A stretch of DNA of 64,000 bases from Chrysophaeum taylorii (Eukaryota; Sar; Pelagophyceae; Pelagomonadales; Pelagomonadaceae). The stretch lies in contig JAQMWT010000013.1 of the NCBI GenBank assembly GCA_029834535.1, forward strand, positions 1-64,000, read 5' to 3'. Of this stretch, positions 32,779-42,780 are shown one piece after another (position 1 is the stretch's first letter; every line of letters begins with the position of its first letter). The translations under genes were made by a program, and so were the position numbers. The notes beneath the pieces were generated by a model that did no database searches, was not told where the DNA came from, and saw only the letters and a list, made by a program, of their open reading frames with translations.

Positions 32779-33338
32779 TTATCGGTATTGCGCAGCACGT
32801 GTGGGGTAGGGTGGAGTCGTCGACCCAGAAGAGGATATCCTCGGGGTTGCCGATCGACAGAGAGCCACGTAGAGCTGGACGTGGCAGAAGACGGGCTTCG
32901 CCAAGAGGACGCCGACCTCGCGGGGCGTCAGGCCCTGGCTCTTGGTGATCGTTTGGCGTAGGCGGGCCTTACGGGATACAGGTTGGAGGAGCCTCGGTGA
33001 CAACGACACGATCGATCATGTATCCGGTGCCGTTGCAGAGGCCGTGCGACGGGTCGAGGTTGCGAAGACTTTAAGCTCGCGATCAAAGTCAGCATGCCGT
33101 TGGCTGTCAGGGAGCTGAAAACTCGACTGTAAAGAGCGAGGCGTCGGCTTCCGACCCAACCTAGTAGGCCGAAAAGAACTCCGACGCCTCGTCTCCGGGA
33201 AAAAAAGGCCGCGGTCATGCGCGCGTTGTCAGCATCGACAACATCGTTTCGACGGGGCGTGAGAATGGCGCGCCGAAAGAGCCGCCGCGGGTCGTGGAAA
33301 TAGTCTGCGAGGTCGCCGTAGACGGCTTGGAGGATCAC
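32779..33338 (-). pseudogene. Helitron PIF1-like helicase, C-terminal remnant (H4)
   Basis: Minus-strand frame 32779-33009 reads LLQPVSRKARLRQTITKSQG, then LTPREVGVLLAKPVFCHVQL and YVALCR, a good match to the (F)PVRLAFAMTINKSQGQTL..VG.YL..PVFSHGQLYVALSR end of Helitron helicases. Frame 32928-33338 holds AVYGDLADYFHDP and RAILTPRRNDVVDADNARM, the helicase segment upstream. The frame changes between the two, and no Rep domain or Walker motif is present, so this is the last quarter of the protein only. Confidence 0.72.
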
Positions 33339-33388
33339 TCTCTGGCTCTCGCGCCTACCTGATCCTTACCCTAAATCGAGGGACAGAC

Positions 33389-34580
33389 AACACTGGACTC
33401 CAGCGCCTTGCGGCCACCCTTCCCATCACCGAAGCACTTCGAGTAGCGGCGTCCTCATGGGATCGCTTCTCGACCACGTTCATCAGCTCGTGGCCCAGCT
33501 CTGGCCTTCAAATCCCCAACCGCTGCTGGGCTGAGATGTGTGCCCAGTACTTTGGCTACCCCTCTCCAGCTTGTTTGGGCCTCGTGGGCACTCGCATTCT
33601 GGGCACTGACGTCGTTCTCGACGCTCACGGCAAGGTGCTTCTCACGCAGGCCAACCTTGTCAACCGCGGAGGAGCGCGGACCACCTGGCATGACGGCCAG
33701 CTCGACTGCGTCCACGGCAGCGTCAAAGAGGCCGGCATCCCAGCCCTGTCCGAGGTTTTCGGCATCTTTGCTGACGTCGTCGCCCCTACCATTCGCACGC
33801 GCCTCTACGGCCGGTACCGAGGCAATTTCGCCCGACGTCAAGTCGTCCCAGACATCCTCACCACGCTCGACAACAAGGAGCAACTCTACGATATCAAAAC
33901 CCTCGCTTGGGGTTCGTTGTACACCGCCCACGCCCTCCATCCCTCCCACCCGTCGCCTGTCGATCGGCGCGCAGCGCAAGTCCACTCCGAATACCTCGCT
34001 CACGCCCGCGGCATCGACGCCATCATCCCCCAGCCGGGTACAGCACCACCGCCTGGCTTCTTGGGCCCTGTCGAACAGCGGCTACGTAGCTACGGCACCG
34101 TCGCCGGCCTCGTCTTTGGTGCCTTCGGTGAGGCCAGCGCGGCGTGCCACGCTCTCGCCCAAACATGCGCAGAGCGCATCGCTGCGCGAACCTGGGTGAC
34201 AAGCGGCTGCGCCAACTTCACAGAGGCAAAGGCGGCCCAAACTCGCCGCATCTACCGTGAGTGGGGGATCGCCAACGCATTAGGCCGGGCTCGCTGAGCC
34301 CTCACCGCCCTCACCCATGTCGCCGCCTCGGGGAACCCCGCCCAGGCCGCCCGATCCCAGCAGGACGTCACCCTTCGTCGCACATACGTCCGGCGGCAGC
34401 ATGCGTACGACCTACGGGCGGGGCCCGTCCTCTCTTCGCCTGCCCCACGCCTCGGCGATGACCCCGACTAGGTCCCGCGTACTTATCTCCGCCCGTCAGG
34501 CACATCCCTCCTGCCCCACAAACCCACCCACATCCTTCATGCTCCCCACACACACCCCCCCCTCTTAGCAGTCGACATTT
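33389..34580 (+). mobile_element. LINE-like element, 3' part with restriction-like endonuclease domain
   Basis: A plus-strand frame is open upstream of the ATG at 33536 (IPNRCWAEMCAQYFGYPSPA) and runs to a TGA at 34295, after which the same frame continues to a tag near 34470 with QQDVTLRRTYVRRQHAYDLR. The middle shows RTTWHDGQLDCVHGSVKEAG, then VVPDIL ... QLYDIKTLAWGS, fitting the PD...(D/E)xK pattern of restriction-like endonucleases in early-branching LINEs, and GTVAGLVFGAFGEASAACHA, which I associate with the C-terminal end of reverse-transcriptase ORFs in algae. No reverse transcriptase is present, so the copy is 5'-truncated with at least one in-frame stop. A 3' segment with cttagcagtcgacatttaaa and ACAG/ACAA repeats follows. 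A stand-alone nuclease gene is the alternative. Confidence 0.5.
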
Positions 34581-34680
34581 AAAGACAGACAAACAGACAG
34601 ACAAACAAACTGCCCACACACACCCCCCCCTCTTAGCAGTCGACATTTAAAGACAGACAAACAAACAAACAAACATCTGT
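34581..34680. repeat. ACAG/ACAA tail and duplicated 3' segment
   Basis: Two blocks of acagacaaac-type repeats (34583-34611, 34650-34675), with a second copy of the cttagcagtcgacatttaaa segment between them. Confidence 0.8.
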
Positions 34681-34732
34681 CGATTAGTAGTTAGGATTTT
34701 TTGAATTGATATAATATGCAAGTTGAGCTTTT

Positions 34733-35069
34733 CCCTGAGTGAGACGGTGCCTGCTCGCCTCGCGGGCTGGCCGGTTAGCACCCGGAAAGTCCGCGCTGGG
34801 ATGGGGTTCGCTCGGTTGGGCAGAACGCGACGGACAGGTTTGTTCGTGGACCAACACTTTTGCGGCCTGCGACGCTTTTGCACGACTTCGCACAAGACCG
34901 CGCGCAGTGGCGGCCCGTCATCAACGAGTCCTCGTCCCTCGCCTCTGCCCCAACTGCGTGATTTTCTTCTGTGATTCCGGATCGCCTCCTGCCTGTCCGG
35001 CCTGGCTCCCATATGCTCGGGAGAGGTCTGAAGTTAGTTAGTTAGTTAGTTAGTTGAAGTTAGTTAGTT
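34733..35069 (+). mobile_element. SINE-like element, copy 2
   Basis: About 337 bp. It lacks the 5' part of copy 1: its left end begins inside the family sequence, around ctcgcctcgcgggctggccg. It ends with gaggtctgaagttagttag and two runs of GTTA. It is flanked by the 12-bp duplication agttgagctttt at 34721-34732 and 35070-35081. It inserted just beyond the H4 5' end. Confidence 0.7.
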
Positions 35070-35081
35070 AGTTGAGCTTTT

Positions 35082-35579
35082 TGTAAGCTGAGATGCGAGG
35101 GGAGCCATGGCCTTGCGGGTGTGGCGCCAAGCGAGGCGCATCATCATCAGTGTGGGGCAGACGGCGAAGGAGATAGTGACTGGGCGCGGAGGATTCCCCA
35201 GGGGAAGGCGTCAGCGTCCGCGGTGGGCATCCGAGATTGCTCGGGTGGAATCGCACAACAAGAGGTCGACTACCGAGTCGCCCATTCGCACTGAACAGAG
35301 CGTCGTGTCGGCTTCCGCAGGCTGGAGGACAGTTCCTTGGCGCCAAGAGCGACCGCCGTCAGCCGAACGAGACATAATTGTCCATCCGCGCAGGAGCTCG
35401 CCCGGGATGATGCCTCGCGATCGAGTGCTGTCGGTACAAACCAAAACGCTGGAGCTCTGTACTCTTATCGAAGGCGCCGAGTCCACACAAATTGCTTGGA
35501 TTCACACCGGTCACGTCGCCGTCGAGGTCAATCGGGTCGGTACTTCCAGGAGCTGGCCTGACCGGCTCTGCTTCTGACA
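35082..35579 (-). pseudogene. Coding-like segment, unrecognised
   Basis: Minus-strand frames read PIDLDGDVTGVNPSNLCG (frame 35359-35616) and GDSVVDLLLCDSTRAISDAH (frame 35211-35486). The plus-strand frame from the ATG at 35107 (156 codons) looks less protein-like. The acidic PIDLDGD resembles a SUMO-interacting motif. Probably a decayed mobile-element protein; the family is not recognised. Confidence 0.25.
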
Positions 35580-35900
35580 TCACCTCACTGTGTACGTCGT
35601 CCTCGCCGTCACGCACTCCACCGTGTTCCCTGAGGGACTTGGCTCGTTTCCTCGCAGCTGGTCGCGGCTGGAAGAAGGCCCTTCGAGCCTCTGCAACGCC
35701 GCCTTTGCTTCAGCTACTCGCTGCTCCTCAGCACGCTCGTCGCTTTCAATTTCTTCGTTGGTACAGCGCTTTCGCTGCTGAAGGTCCCTCCCCCGAGACA
35801 TCGTTCGGTCAGTGGTCGGTTGGTGTTGCTTGCTCGTCAAAAAGTCTCGAGCACCACGCCGCAAATTGCTGACGAGTGACGAGCTATTCTGGCCTCTCAT
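35580..35900 (-). CDS. Small charged hypothetical protein, uncertain
   Basis: A minus-strand frame containing MSRGRDLQQRKRCTNEEIES and DERAEEQRVAEAKAALQRLE, a short helical and probably coiled-coil stretch. It ends at 35580, where a different frame continues with similar composition, so it may be one exon or a frame-shifted relic joined in origin to the segment at 35082-35579. Confidence 0.25.
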   Translation of the reverse strand: MRGQNSSSLVSNLRRGARDFLTSKQHQPTTDRTMSRGRDLQQRKRCTNEEIESDERAEEQRVAEAKAALQRLEGPSSSRDQLRGNEPSPSGNTVECVTARTTYTVR

Positions 35901-36062
35901 TGGCTGGTGCTGACGTGTGACTAGCTAAACGAACCAATCATCGTGCAGTATAGTTCGTCATAGAGCCCGCAGTACAAAATCAGCCCCGGCCGGTCACAGG
36001 AAGACGGGATGGCTCTTTAGTGGAAAATTATACCACTTCGTCGCGGAGTACTCTGCAGTCAT
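35901..36062. other. Spacer, nothing recognised
   Basis: Short non-coding-looking stretch. Confidence 0.5.
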
Positions 36063-36880
36063 AAAGGCGGGCTTCAACTTCGCCATTGCCATGATATTAT
36101 TAAACTATCACATTCGCGGCTTCGGTCACTACATCGTGTGGCTAGCCCATCTTTAATTGAACTCTATGACGGGAAGTTGAGCTGCACAAAACACAGCCGA
36201 GGTGATGTCTACAGTACTATACACATTTTCCTCAATGAGCATAATTTGGGGAAGTCGAACTGCACAATTAACAGCCAGAATTATAACATTAGTTTATCCA
36301 CATCCAATCCTCATTGAGCATCTGCAAGCACTCGTTTCGACCTGCGATGTCCCAAAGCGCCTGTCATTCGTTGAGTGTCGCTGTCTGATACGCTTCGTGT
36401 GCTGCTGGACCCGTCGTCGTCTCTTGGTATTTTCGCGTCCCGTCGACAGCTGCGACCTCACGGCGTAGTTGTGTCGGCGGGTTATATCTATCTATCAATG
36501 CGGACTTCAACTTCGCCGTTGAAATGATATTATTTATTTAAGTATCACATGCGTGGCTTCGGTCGGTCACTAGATGGTATGGTCAGCCTATCTTTTATTG
36601 AGCTCGATGATGGGAAGTTGAGCTGCACAAGAAACAGCCGAAATCACATCTACAGTAGTACTACACATATTTTCCTCATAGAGCTCAATTTGGGAAGTTG
36701 AGCTGCACAATTAACGGCCGAAATTAAAAGATCACCACATCCAATTCCTCATTGAGCATCTCCAAGCACTCGTTTCGACCCGCGATGTCCTTCTGCGCGC
36801 TATGCGCGCCTGTCATTTCTTGAGTGTCGCGGTCGGACACGCTTCGTGTGCCGCTGGACCCCTCGTCGTGCCGATTCCCC
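36063..36880. repeat. Diverged tandem duplication, two units of about 380-430 bp
   Basis: Unit 1 (about 36063-36445) and unit 2 (about 36496-36880) share, in order: ggcttcaacttcgcc / ggacttcaacttcgcc, atgatattatt, cacat(t/g)cg(c/t)ggcttcggtc, gggaagttgagctgcacaa, acatccaat(t)cctcattgagc, aagcactcgtttcgacc, and gcttcgtgtgc(t/c)gctggacc. Each unit also contains two copies of the gaagt(t/c)ga(g/a)ctgcacaa word about 90 bp apart. No coding potential is recognised. Confidence 0.75.
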
Positions 36881-38005
36881 CTCGCCCTTGTAAGCCATCC
36901 TAAACGGCACGCGCGTCGTCGTCAGTGTGCCTTATTCGCCACCCTACCTATTGCCGTCGGCGCCCTTTCGTTCTCAGTCTCCACCATTTCCCCTCATTGC
37001 TCACCGATCTCCACTTCTTGCGTGTCCGCTGCGCTTTCGCAAGTGGAGAGCATGTCCTGAGGTGGGGGCTGCGCTTTGCTCGAGATGCTCTGGGTCTGCT
37101 CGTCGCTCGTTGATGTCCCCTTCGCGATCGACGCGCCCGCCCTATACTGGTACTGCACTGCGCAAGTTCGTCGCCCACTTGCGTTTTCGCCGGGCTCGGC
37201 CCGGCTCTTTCTATGTTTTGACGACTCTGCACATTTTCGCCACCGGGTTGTAGTTCAACAACGCTCGATGTGCCGGCGCCCGTGTTCTGAATACCATGAC
37301 CATATTCATCGCCTCTTCGCGTTTATTCCGCGTTCGGCGTTCCCGTGTCCTCGCTATCGTTACGTTGCGCATGTGTGTCGCTCGCTGGCGTTTCCTTCGC
37401 GCTCAGAATACCCGTCTTTCTGCTCAACGCCAATGCAGACACAACCGCTTCTTCCCCTCCCGCTGGCGATCTGGCTCCAATTAGTAGTGATCTCGTTGCT
37501 TCGCCGTCTTCTCCTACGACGCTGGTGTTGTGTTTCTCCCCTTCCCCCCTCTTTCTCCCCTTCGGCAACGCAAGGGCATTGCCTAGGCTCGAAGTCTACC
37601 GTTCTGTTCTCGGCCCTGCTTGCCACCGCCACTCCTTCCTCCGTTGTTCAAGGTCTCGCGGACTCGCTTCATGGTGTCACGCTCCACCCTCGTGACTTCA
37701 GAATCAGCATTCGCAACCACCCTCCTCCCGAAATTTCGACTTGCCCTCTTGGGTAGGCCGTGCGTTGTGCCTCGCGCTTTCTGTCCAGCGTGCGTTCCGC
37801 TGCCGCCATCGCGTCCAGTCCGCCTCTTCCGTGTGCACGGGCTCGTCCTGACCTAGAGCCCAGGCGTCTTTGCCTACTTCCCCGCTCGTCACATGCTCTT
37901 GCACCTTCCTTTGCACATTTCTCCTGTTTCGTGTTGCCTTCCTCTACACCCGCCCTCTCTCTCTCTTGTCCTCCCTTCCACCCCCCCCCTTTCTGGCTCT
38001 ATGCA
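36881..38005. other. Pyrimidine-rich segment with long but unrecognised frames
   Basis: The plus strand is C/T-rich. The frame 37076-37756 (226 codons from a start at 37076) and the overlapping frame 37345-37695 (ADTTASSPPAGDLAPISSDL) are open, but neither has a known domain, and the two overlap in different frames. It could be a 5' region of a mobile element or an exon; no call is made. Confidence 0.3.
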
Positions 38006-38075
38006 CAGGGGTATTATAGCCGCGGGCACTCGCACACACCAGGACCGGCATTCCTACCCTCACCTTTTTTATGGG
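38006..38075 (+). repeat. 70-bp direct repeat, copy A
   Basis: cacaggggtattatagccgc, then gggcactcgcacacaccagg and accggcattcctaccctcac. It matches 38366-38436 with few differences; the two lie about 360 bp apart in the same orientation. Confidence 0.8.
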
Positions 38076-38365
38076 CCCTTAAAGCGCTCGAGGTGGTTTG
38101 CGCGTTCGAATCCGCCCCACCGCTGCGCCGCAAGGAGTGTGTGAGTGTCTGCGAAGCAGTTGCCGTCGCCAACTGCTGGAGCCCCATCGTCTAGCACACA
38201 CATTAGACCCCCCTCATCTGGGCGCTCTCACTTACCAGGACCGGATGTTCATCTCCGACGCAGATGTTCATCTTAAGCAGATGGCGTCGTCGTCTGCTGG
38301 GTCCCCGCCGTCTGGCATCCATGCTTGACTCGCCCCAGATGTTCAGGTTTCACTATGATGGGGAA

Positions 38366-38436
38366 GCACAGGGGTATATATAGCCCCGGGCACTCGCACA
38401 CACCAGGACCGGCATTCCTACCCTCACCTTTTGCTA
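38366..38436 (+). repeat. 70-bp direct repeat, copy B
   Basis: cacaggggtatatatagccc, then gggcactcgcacacaccagg. The tatata tract resembles a TATA box, so each copy could be a core promoter of a repeat family. The repeat is otherwise unexplained. Confidence 0.8.
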
Positions 38437-38546
38437 TGAGCCTGGCTTTTGATTTTCCCCTTCCGCAGCAATTCTTACTATGGTTTCCTTTGACCTGGGA
38501 TAAAATTGCAGCAATGACAAAAAGGGCGACGCTCCTGTTGCCATCT

Positions 38547-38675
38547 AACTAACTAACTAACTAGCTAACTAACTAACTTCAGACCTCTCCCAAGCATGGG
38601 AGCCAGGCCGGACCGACAGAAGCCGGTCCAGAATCACGTGGTCTGTAGACCAAGACGAGGGGCGACGAAAGGCGA
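38547..38675 (-). mobile_element. SINE-like element, copy 3 (reverse, truncated)
   Basis: Only 129 bp of the 3' end of the family, in reverse orientation: TAAC-type tail at the left, then cttcagacctctcccaagca. It is flanked by the exact 10-bp duplication gttgccatct at 38537-38546 and 38676-38685. The 5' truncation with target-site duplication is typical of LINE-driven retroposition. Confidence 0.7.
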
Positions 38676-38685
38676 GTTGCCATCT

Positions 38686-40146
38686 TGTACCCTGTAACCC
38701 CGCGCCTCTGCACTCTCGCATTGCTGGTTACTCGCGCTGAGGCCATGGAATCTATCCGCCAAGCTGCACTTTAGTTCTTCGTGATGTCCCCCCCCGGTTG
38801 CCCGTGAACGCCGTTCTTGACAAGAAGGGGTTTGTGCTCACACAATCTGGCCCTCGTAGCGCGCGCCTGTTACATCCGGCGATTTTTTGGGAGATTGCGT
38901 ACTTTACTCCGCCTTGCGGCGCGTCTTGATTCATGTGAGCTCGAATGGGCGCGTGACCACACCGAACAAATCCTCTGACCAGATAACTTTTATCAAGTCT
39001 CTCCAGCATCTTGGTGAAGGCCTTGCAGCGCGTGGTCGGTGTGAGGCAGGGCAGGTGCGAATGCCCATTCTTGCATGCGCTTCCGTCACGGCCGACGCTG
39101 ATTTGTTACCTTCCTTGAGGCGTCGTCTTTTTGATGGGGTTTACCCGACTTTTCTCACGCAGCTTGAAGTTGCGGGTTTTCATGCGTATGAGCCTGCGGA
39201 TGTCGACCCTCTATATTTGCCCCCCCAGACATTTTTGTGGGCCCGTGCAAATCTCTCATGACGCGCGCCATGCAAGTTTAAGGAGCAGACTCAACGGTCA
39301 AAGGGCTGAACGTGCGCTGATTTGCGCGCCATGCAGGTTAGGTTCCTCGTGGCGCAATTAGCAACCCGACAGCGCTCTGCTGACTGGGGGTTTAATGTTC
39401 CTGATCACACGTGTCACTAATTGTCGCCGCCCTGGTTTTCCCGGGTCGCGTCACCATCTTTCGACTACATTCCCATAATCCACTTTGACGACGATGCGAC
39501 AGAGTTATGTGACTACTCTACTGCTTCATTTTGTTTACTCGCGAGCTTAACTTTGCGGGACTAGTTGACTTCCCGTCTCTCTGCTCCCCAGCTCCCTTGC
39601 TTTTGATTTATGGACGCGACATTCTTCTGCTCACCGCATGCAGTTGGCACCGACGCTGCTCATATCTTCGTGCGCGGTCGTTTGCCGGCGGCGCTTATTG
39701 CCATGCTTGTTGCTTGTGCCGTTGACGCTGATGACATGTGGCTACCTCGTGTTCTCGAGACATTTGGCTTTCTCACCCTGAGAAAACGGCGGAGGTCAGT
39801 TTGGGATGTCTTGCCTCGCGCTGCGACCGTTTCCTTGGGTCGTCCCATTGTATCTTTCTCATAGCAACGCCACCCGCTGTCTATATTTGCTTCTTGAGCC
39901 CGGGAGTTCCGAACCACAATAATATCCTTGCGGCTTTTCTTCGTCGGCATTCGTCTCTACTCCTTCGCCCTTCTGTTCCTTTGATCCCGGTGCTCTTCTT
40001 GAGCCACCCCTTCTGTTTTTACCTTTCTTTGCCCGCCTTCTCCTGCCTCTCCTGTTTGCTCTCTTTATCTCTCCGTCAGCTCATTTCCTGCTTTCTTCTT
40101 ACTGTCCTCAACCTTTTTATTCTCTGTTCCTCGCATCTCTCTCCAG
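38686..40146. other. Segment with coding-like remnants, no recognised gene
   Basis: The plus-strand frame 38887-39261 reads ITFIKSLQHLGEGLAARGRC and LLPSLRRRLFDGVYPTFLTQ, with protein-like composition, and a neighbouring frame just upstream (about 38800-38930) is similar in quality. Around 39610-39864 a further frame begins MDATFFCSPHAVGTDAAHIF. None is recognised. The segment at 39353-39415 (tggcgcaattagcaacccga) recalls a tRNA D-arm but does not fold as a tRNA. Confidence 0.3.
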
Positions 40147-40505
40147 ATCGCTAACCGCACGGTTGCGAGGGAGGACGGTGCCCTTAAACCTGCGCCTTGC
40201 GAGGGCATCCGTCCTCCCGGCGTAGTTTTGCACCTGTTCGCCTCGCGGACGGGCCGGTTGGAAGCCGGAACGTTTGCATCGGGACGGGTTATGGGCTGGT
40301 GACGCAGAAGGAAACGTTAACGCGGAGATGCTTGTCGGTCAAGTCGCTTTCCTCGCGTCGCATGGCGACATGCGTCGGCTCTCCCCTGACGCTCCTCAAA
40401 GCGCCTCTCGTCTCTCGGCCCCGTGACTCTGATCCCACGCGCCACGGCGCTGGGATTAGCCTACGCCCCATGCACTGGGCTGGCCTATAGTTAGTTAGTT
40501 AGTTA
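40147..40505 (+). mobile_element. SINE-like element, copy 4
   Basis: It begins near gatcgctaaccgcacggttg, follows copy 1 through cttgcgagggcatccg, gcgggccggttgg-like and cgcatggcgaca, then diverges and ends in ctatagttagttagttagtt. No clear target-site duplication is seen. It is the only copy besides copy 1 with the 5' part, so those two define the family length of about 350 bp. Confidence 0.65.
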
Positions 40506-41988
40506 GCTACTTTGTCTCTCCAATGGCAGCCTGCTTCCGCTGCCCTTCTTTGCGCTTTCTTGCTTCTTCTTCAAAGTCCCCTCTCGTCTTTTCTTCTTTC
40601 TTTCTCTTCATCTGCGCTCATCCAGCCAGGCACCTTGGGTCTGGGAGTTGCTAATACTACTTATCCATATAAGAAAAAAGACCGAATGTGAAAAAATTAG
40701 TCAGTCAGAAACTGACCAACGGAACTCGATCGGATATAACAGATCCATATGGCAGTTAAAAAAAAATGATGACGACGATGATGATAGTACCTAGTCATTG
40801 CTTTGGTTTCATTGGTGATTGTATACTTGCCAAAGTGAGCAAACACGTCCTACTTCCTATCTCTCTGATCGTCCTCGCTAGTTTTTAGATTCTGGGGGTG
40901 GCTTACTATTATATCATTAATAGGTTAATATCGTCTTCATGCTTGACTCTAACCCCTCTAACCGAATTCCTCTATATAGTGGGAATTGTAGGGAGAACTG
41001 GTTGATCTGGAGAAGCCGCCCCTGTTGTTACCGCTATACTTCCCGGAGTAAAATCCAGCGCAAACAAGAGTATACGGTGCTTTGTGCCAGAGAGTTGTTC
41101 CGAACATGTAGATATTTCCTATATAGCGCACATATCCTCTTTGCGTGGTGGAACATGCGTTGCAAGAGTAGAATTCTTTTTTGCTACCACTGCGACCACC
41201 CGTTCTGGCTCTTTGAGCCTGGGAGTTGCTAAGCATATATCATAATAATAACAATAGCAATAATTACTATACTGCAGATTGAAAAATTCAAGAGACAGCT
41301 ACGAATCGAATAACACGTATGTCTACAAAGATATGCTGCTAGCCGTGGCCAATAGCAAAAACAGTATAAAGTACATAAACGTTCGGTATGCCAGATATGG
41401 TCCTTGCCGTTAAATGGTCATGCTTGAGCAAGGTGCCGACTTCGTTAAAGGGTTCGAACCCAGCTTCGTTAAAGGTTCAAACCCTTCAACGAAGGTTCAA
41501 ACCCTAGTTGGCAATAGCAAATCAGTAAATCAGTACATAACACATCAGTAAATCAGTATGAAGTACACAAGCACTCGGTATGTCAAGCCGCTGACAATAA
41601 TTATTTAGTACAAATCCATCGGCAGGGATATGGTCATATTATAATGAGCTTCATATTTTGCACACGTACTCCATACATCGCCGACATCAACAGCCCCAGC
41701 GTTAGCCCTGCAATTGTATTACGCCTGGGAGTTACTAACCACAATAATAATAATAATAAGGAATTCGGAGAATACTATTTAATGGCAAGCATAGAGCCAG
41801 CCTATTAGCCTATTAACCTACGCCAAAGGTATAGACTAGTTCGGTTGAAGTATAACTATTATTGATATCATTGTGGTTCGCAACTCCTAGGTTCAGAGCC
41901 AGAATGAATGAGCGCAGGGGAACATGGAAGCAGCACGACCAAGGTGATATTATTAATGATTATGAATAAAATGTTTTATCCATGTAAT
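40506..41988. other. AT-rich intergenic region with a dispersed short motif
   Basis: No gene seen. The motif gcctgggagttgctaa, usually followed by (c)acaataataa, occurs near 39895, 40640, 41206 and 41723, and inverted at 41870-41900. Short AAT microsatellites accompany it. It may be the end of a small non-autonomous transposon. Confidence 0.5.
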
Positions 41989-42348
41989 ATTTTTTTATTC
42001 ATATAACGTATATAATAATAAATATATATATAACATAAACAATTACTATTATTAAAGCTTTTAGTTTTAGTTGTAGTATAATACTATTCTGCAAGTAAGT
42101 ATTATTATAGCACGCAACCCCCAGGGCATTGACGAGCCAGAAGATATTAGCTCGTGCGACAAGCATTCCCCGGACTCAAAAAGCCAGAGCAAGGGATCGA
42201 CAAAAAAGAAGGACAAAGCGAAAAGAACAAATAGAAGCAAGAAGTGGGCGTCCGCAAAAGTTGTGGGCGGTGTGAGGCTTCGCTGCAGCAACGTCATGGT
42301 GCGCCGTAACACACGAATGACTTCAAGCTAACGGAGTCGAGGGTTAAA
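41989..42348 (+). repeat. Tandem duplication, unit 1
   Basis: An AT-rich head (tattcatataacgtatataa) followed by a GC-richer part with agaagtgggcgtccgcaaaa and ttgtgggcggtgtgaggctt. It matches unit 2 at 42349-42780 but lacks about 52 bp (42692-42743 of unit 2). Confidence 0.85.
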
Positions 42349-42780
42349 TATTTTTTATTCATATAACGTATAATAATAATAATATATATATATGACATAA
42401 ACAATACGTATATAACATAACATAAGCAATAACTATTATTAAAGCTTTTAGTTTTAGTCGTAATATAATACTATTCTGTTAGTAAGTATTATTATAGCAC
42501 GCAACCCGCAAAGCATTGACGAGCCAGAAGATATTAGCTCGCGCGACAAGCATTCCCCGGGCTCAAAAAGCCAGAGCAAGGGATTGAAAAAAGAAGGACG
42601 AAGCGAAAATCACAAATAGAAGCAAGAAGTGGGCGTCCGCAAAAGTTGTGGGCGGTGTGAGGCTTCGCTGCAGCAACGTCATGGTGCGCCGTACTTTCAG
42701 GTAGATGAACCAGTCCTTCCCGGATCAGTGGTTACCGCGAACCGCACGAATGACTTCAAGCTAACGGAGTCGAGGGTTAA
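42349..42780 (+). repeat. Tandem duplication, unit 2
   Basis: It has the same order as unit 1 and carries the extra segment with gatgaaccagtccttcccgg. Divergence is low, so the duplication is fairly recent. No long frame is shared between the units. Confidence 0.85.

Larger units (their letters stand above)
32042..34695 (-). mobile_element. Helitron copy H4 carrying two later insertions
   Basis: Ends match H1 and H2: acaagtacagg-type boundary near 32042 and TC-type 5' end near 34695 (tagttagga on the plus strand). Inside, from left: repeat array interrupted by a SINE-like element (32114-32479), more array to 32755, the best-read helicase remnant (32779-33338), then a LINE-like element (33389-34580) lodged where H1 and H2 have only a short ACAG stretch. 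The base flanking the 5' end is A (minus strand) and the 3' end is followed by T if it ends CTTG, compatible with Helitron insertion between A and T. The age order Helitron first, SINE and LINE later, follows from the nesting. Confidence 0.65.

Noticed and set aside
36881-38005. 226-codon plus-strand frame from 37076 as a gene
   Set aside because: Two overlapping frames are open to similar length, the strand is pyrimidine-rich, and no motif is seen in either.
38006-38436. The two 70-bp repeats as ends of a long-terminal-repeat element
   Set aside because: Only about 290 bp lie between them, with no recognisable coding or primer-binding features.
39349-39420. tRNA-like segment (tggcgcaattagcaacccga)
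   Set aside because: It has a D-arm-like word and a weak B-box-like word, but no closing acceptor stem or convincing anticodon arm.
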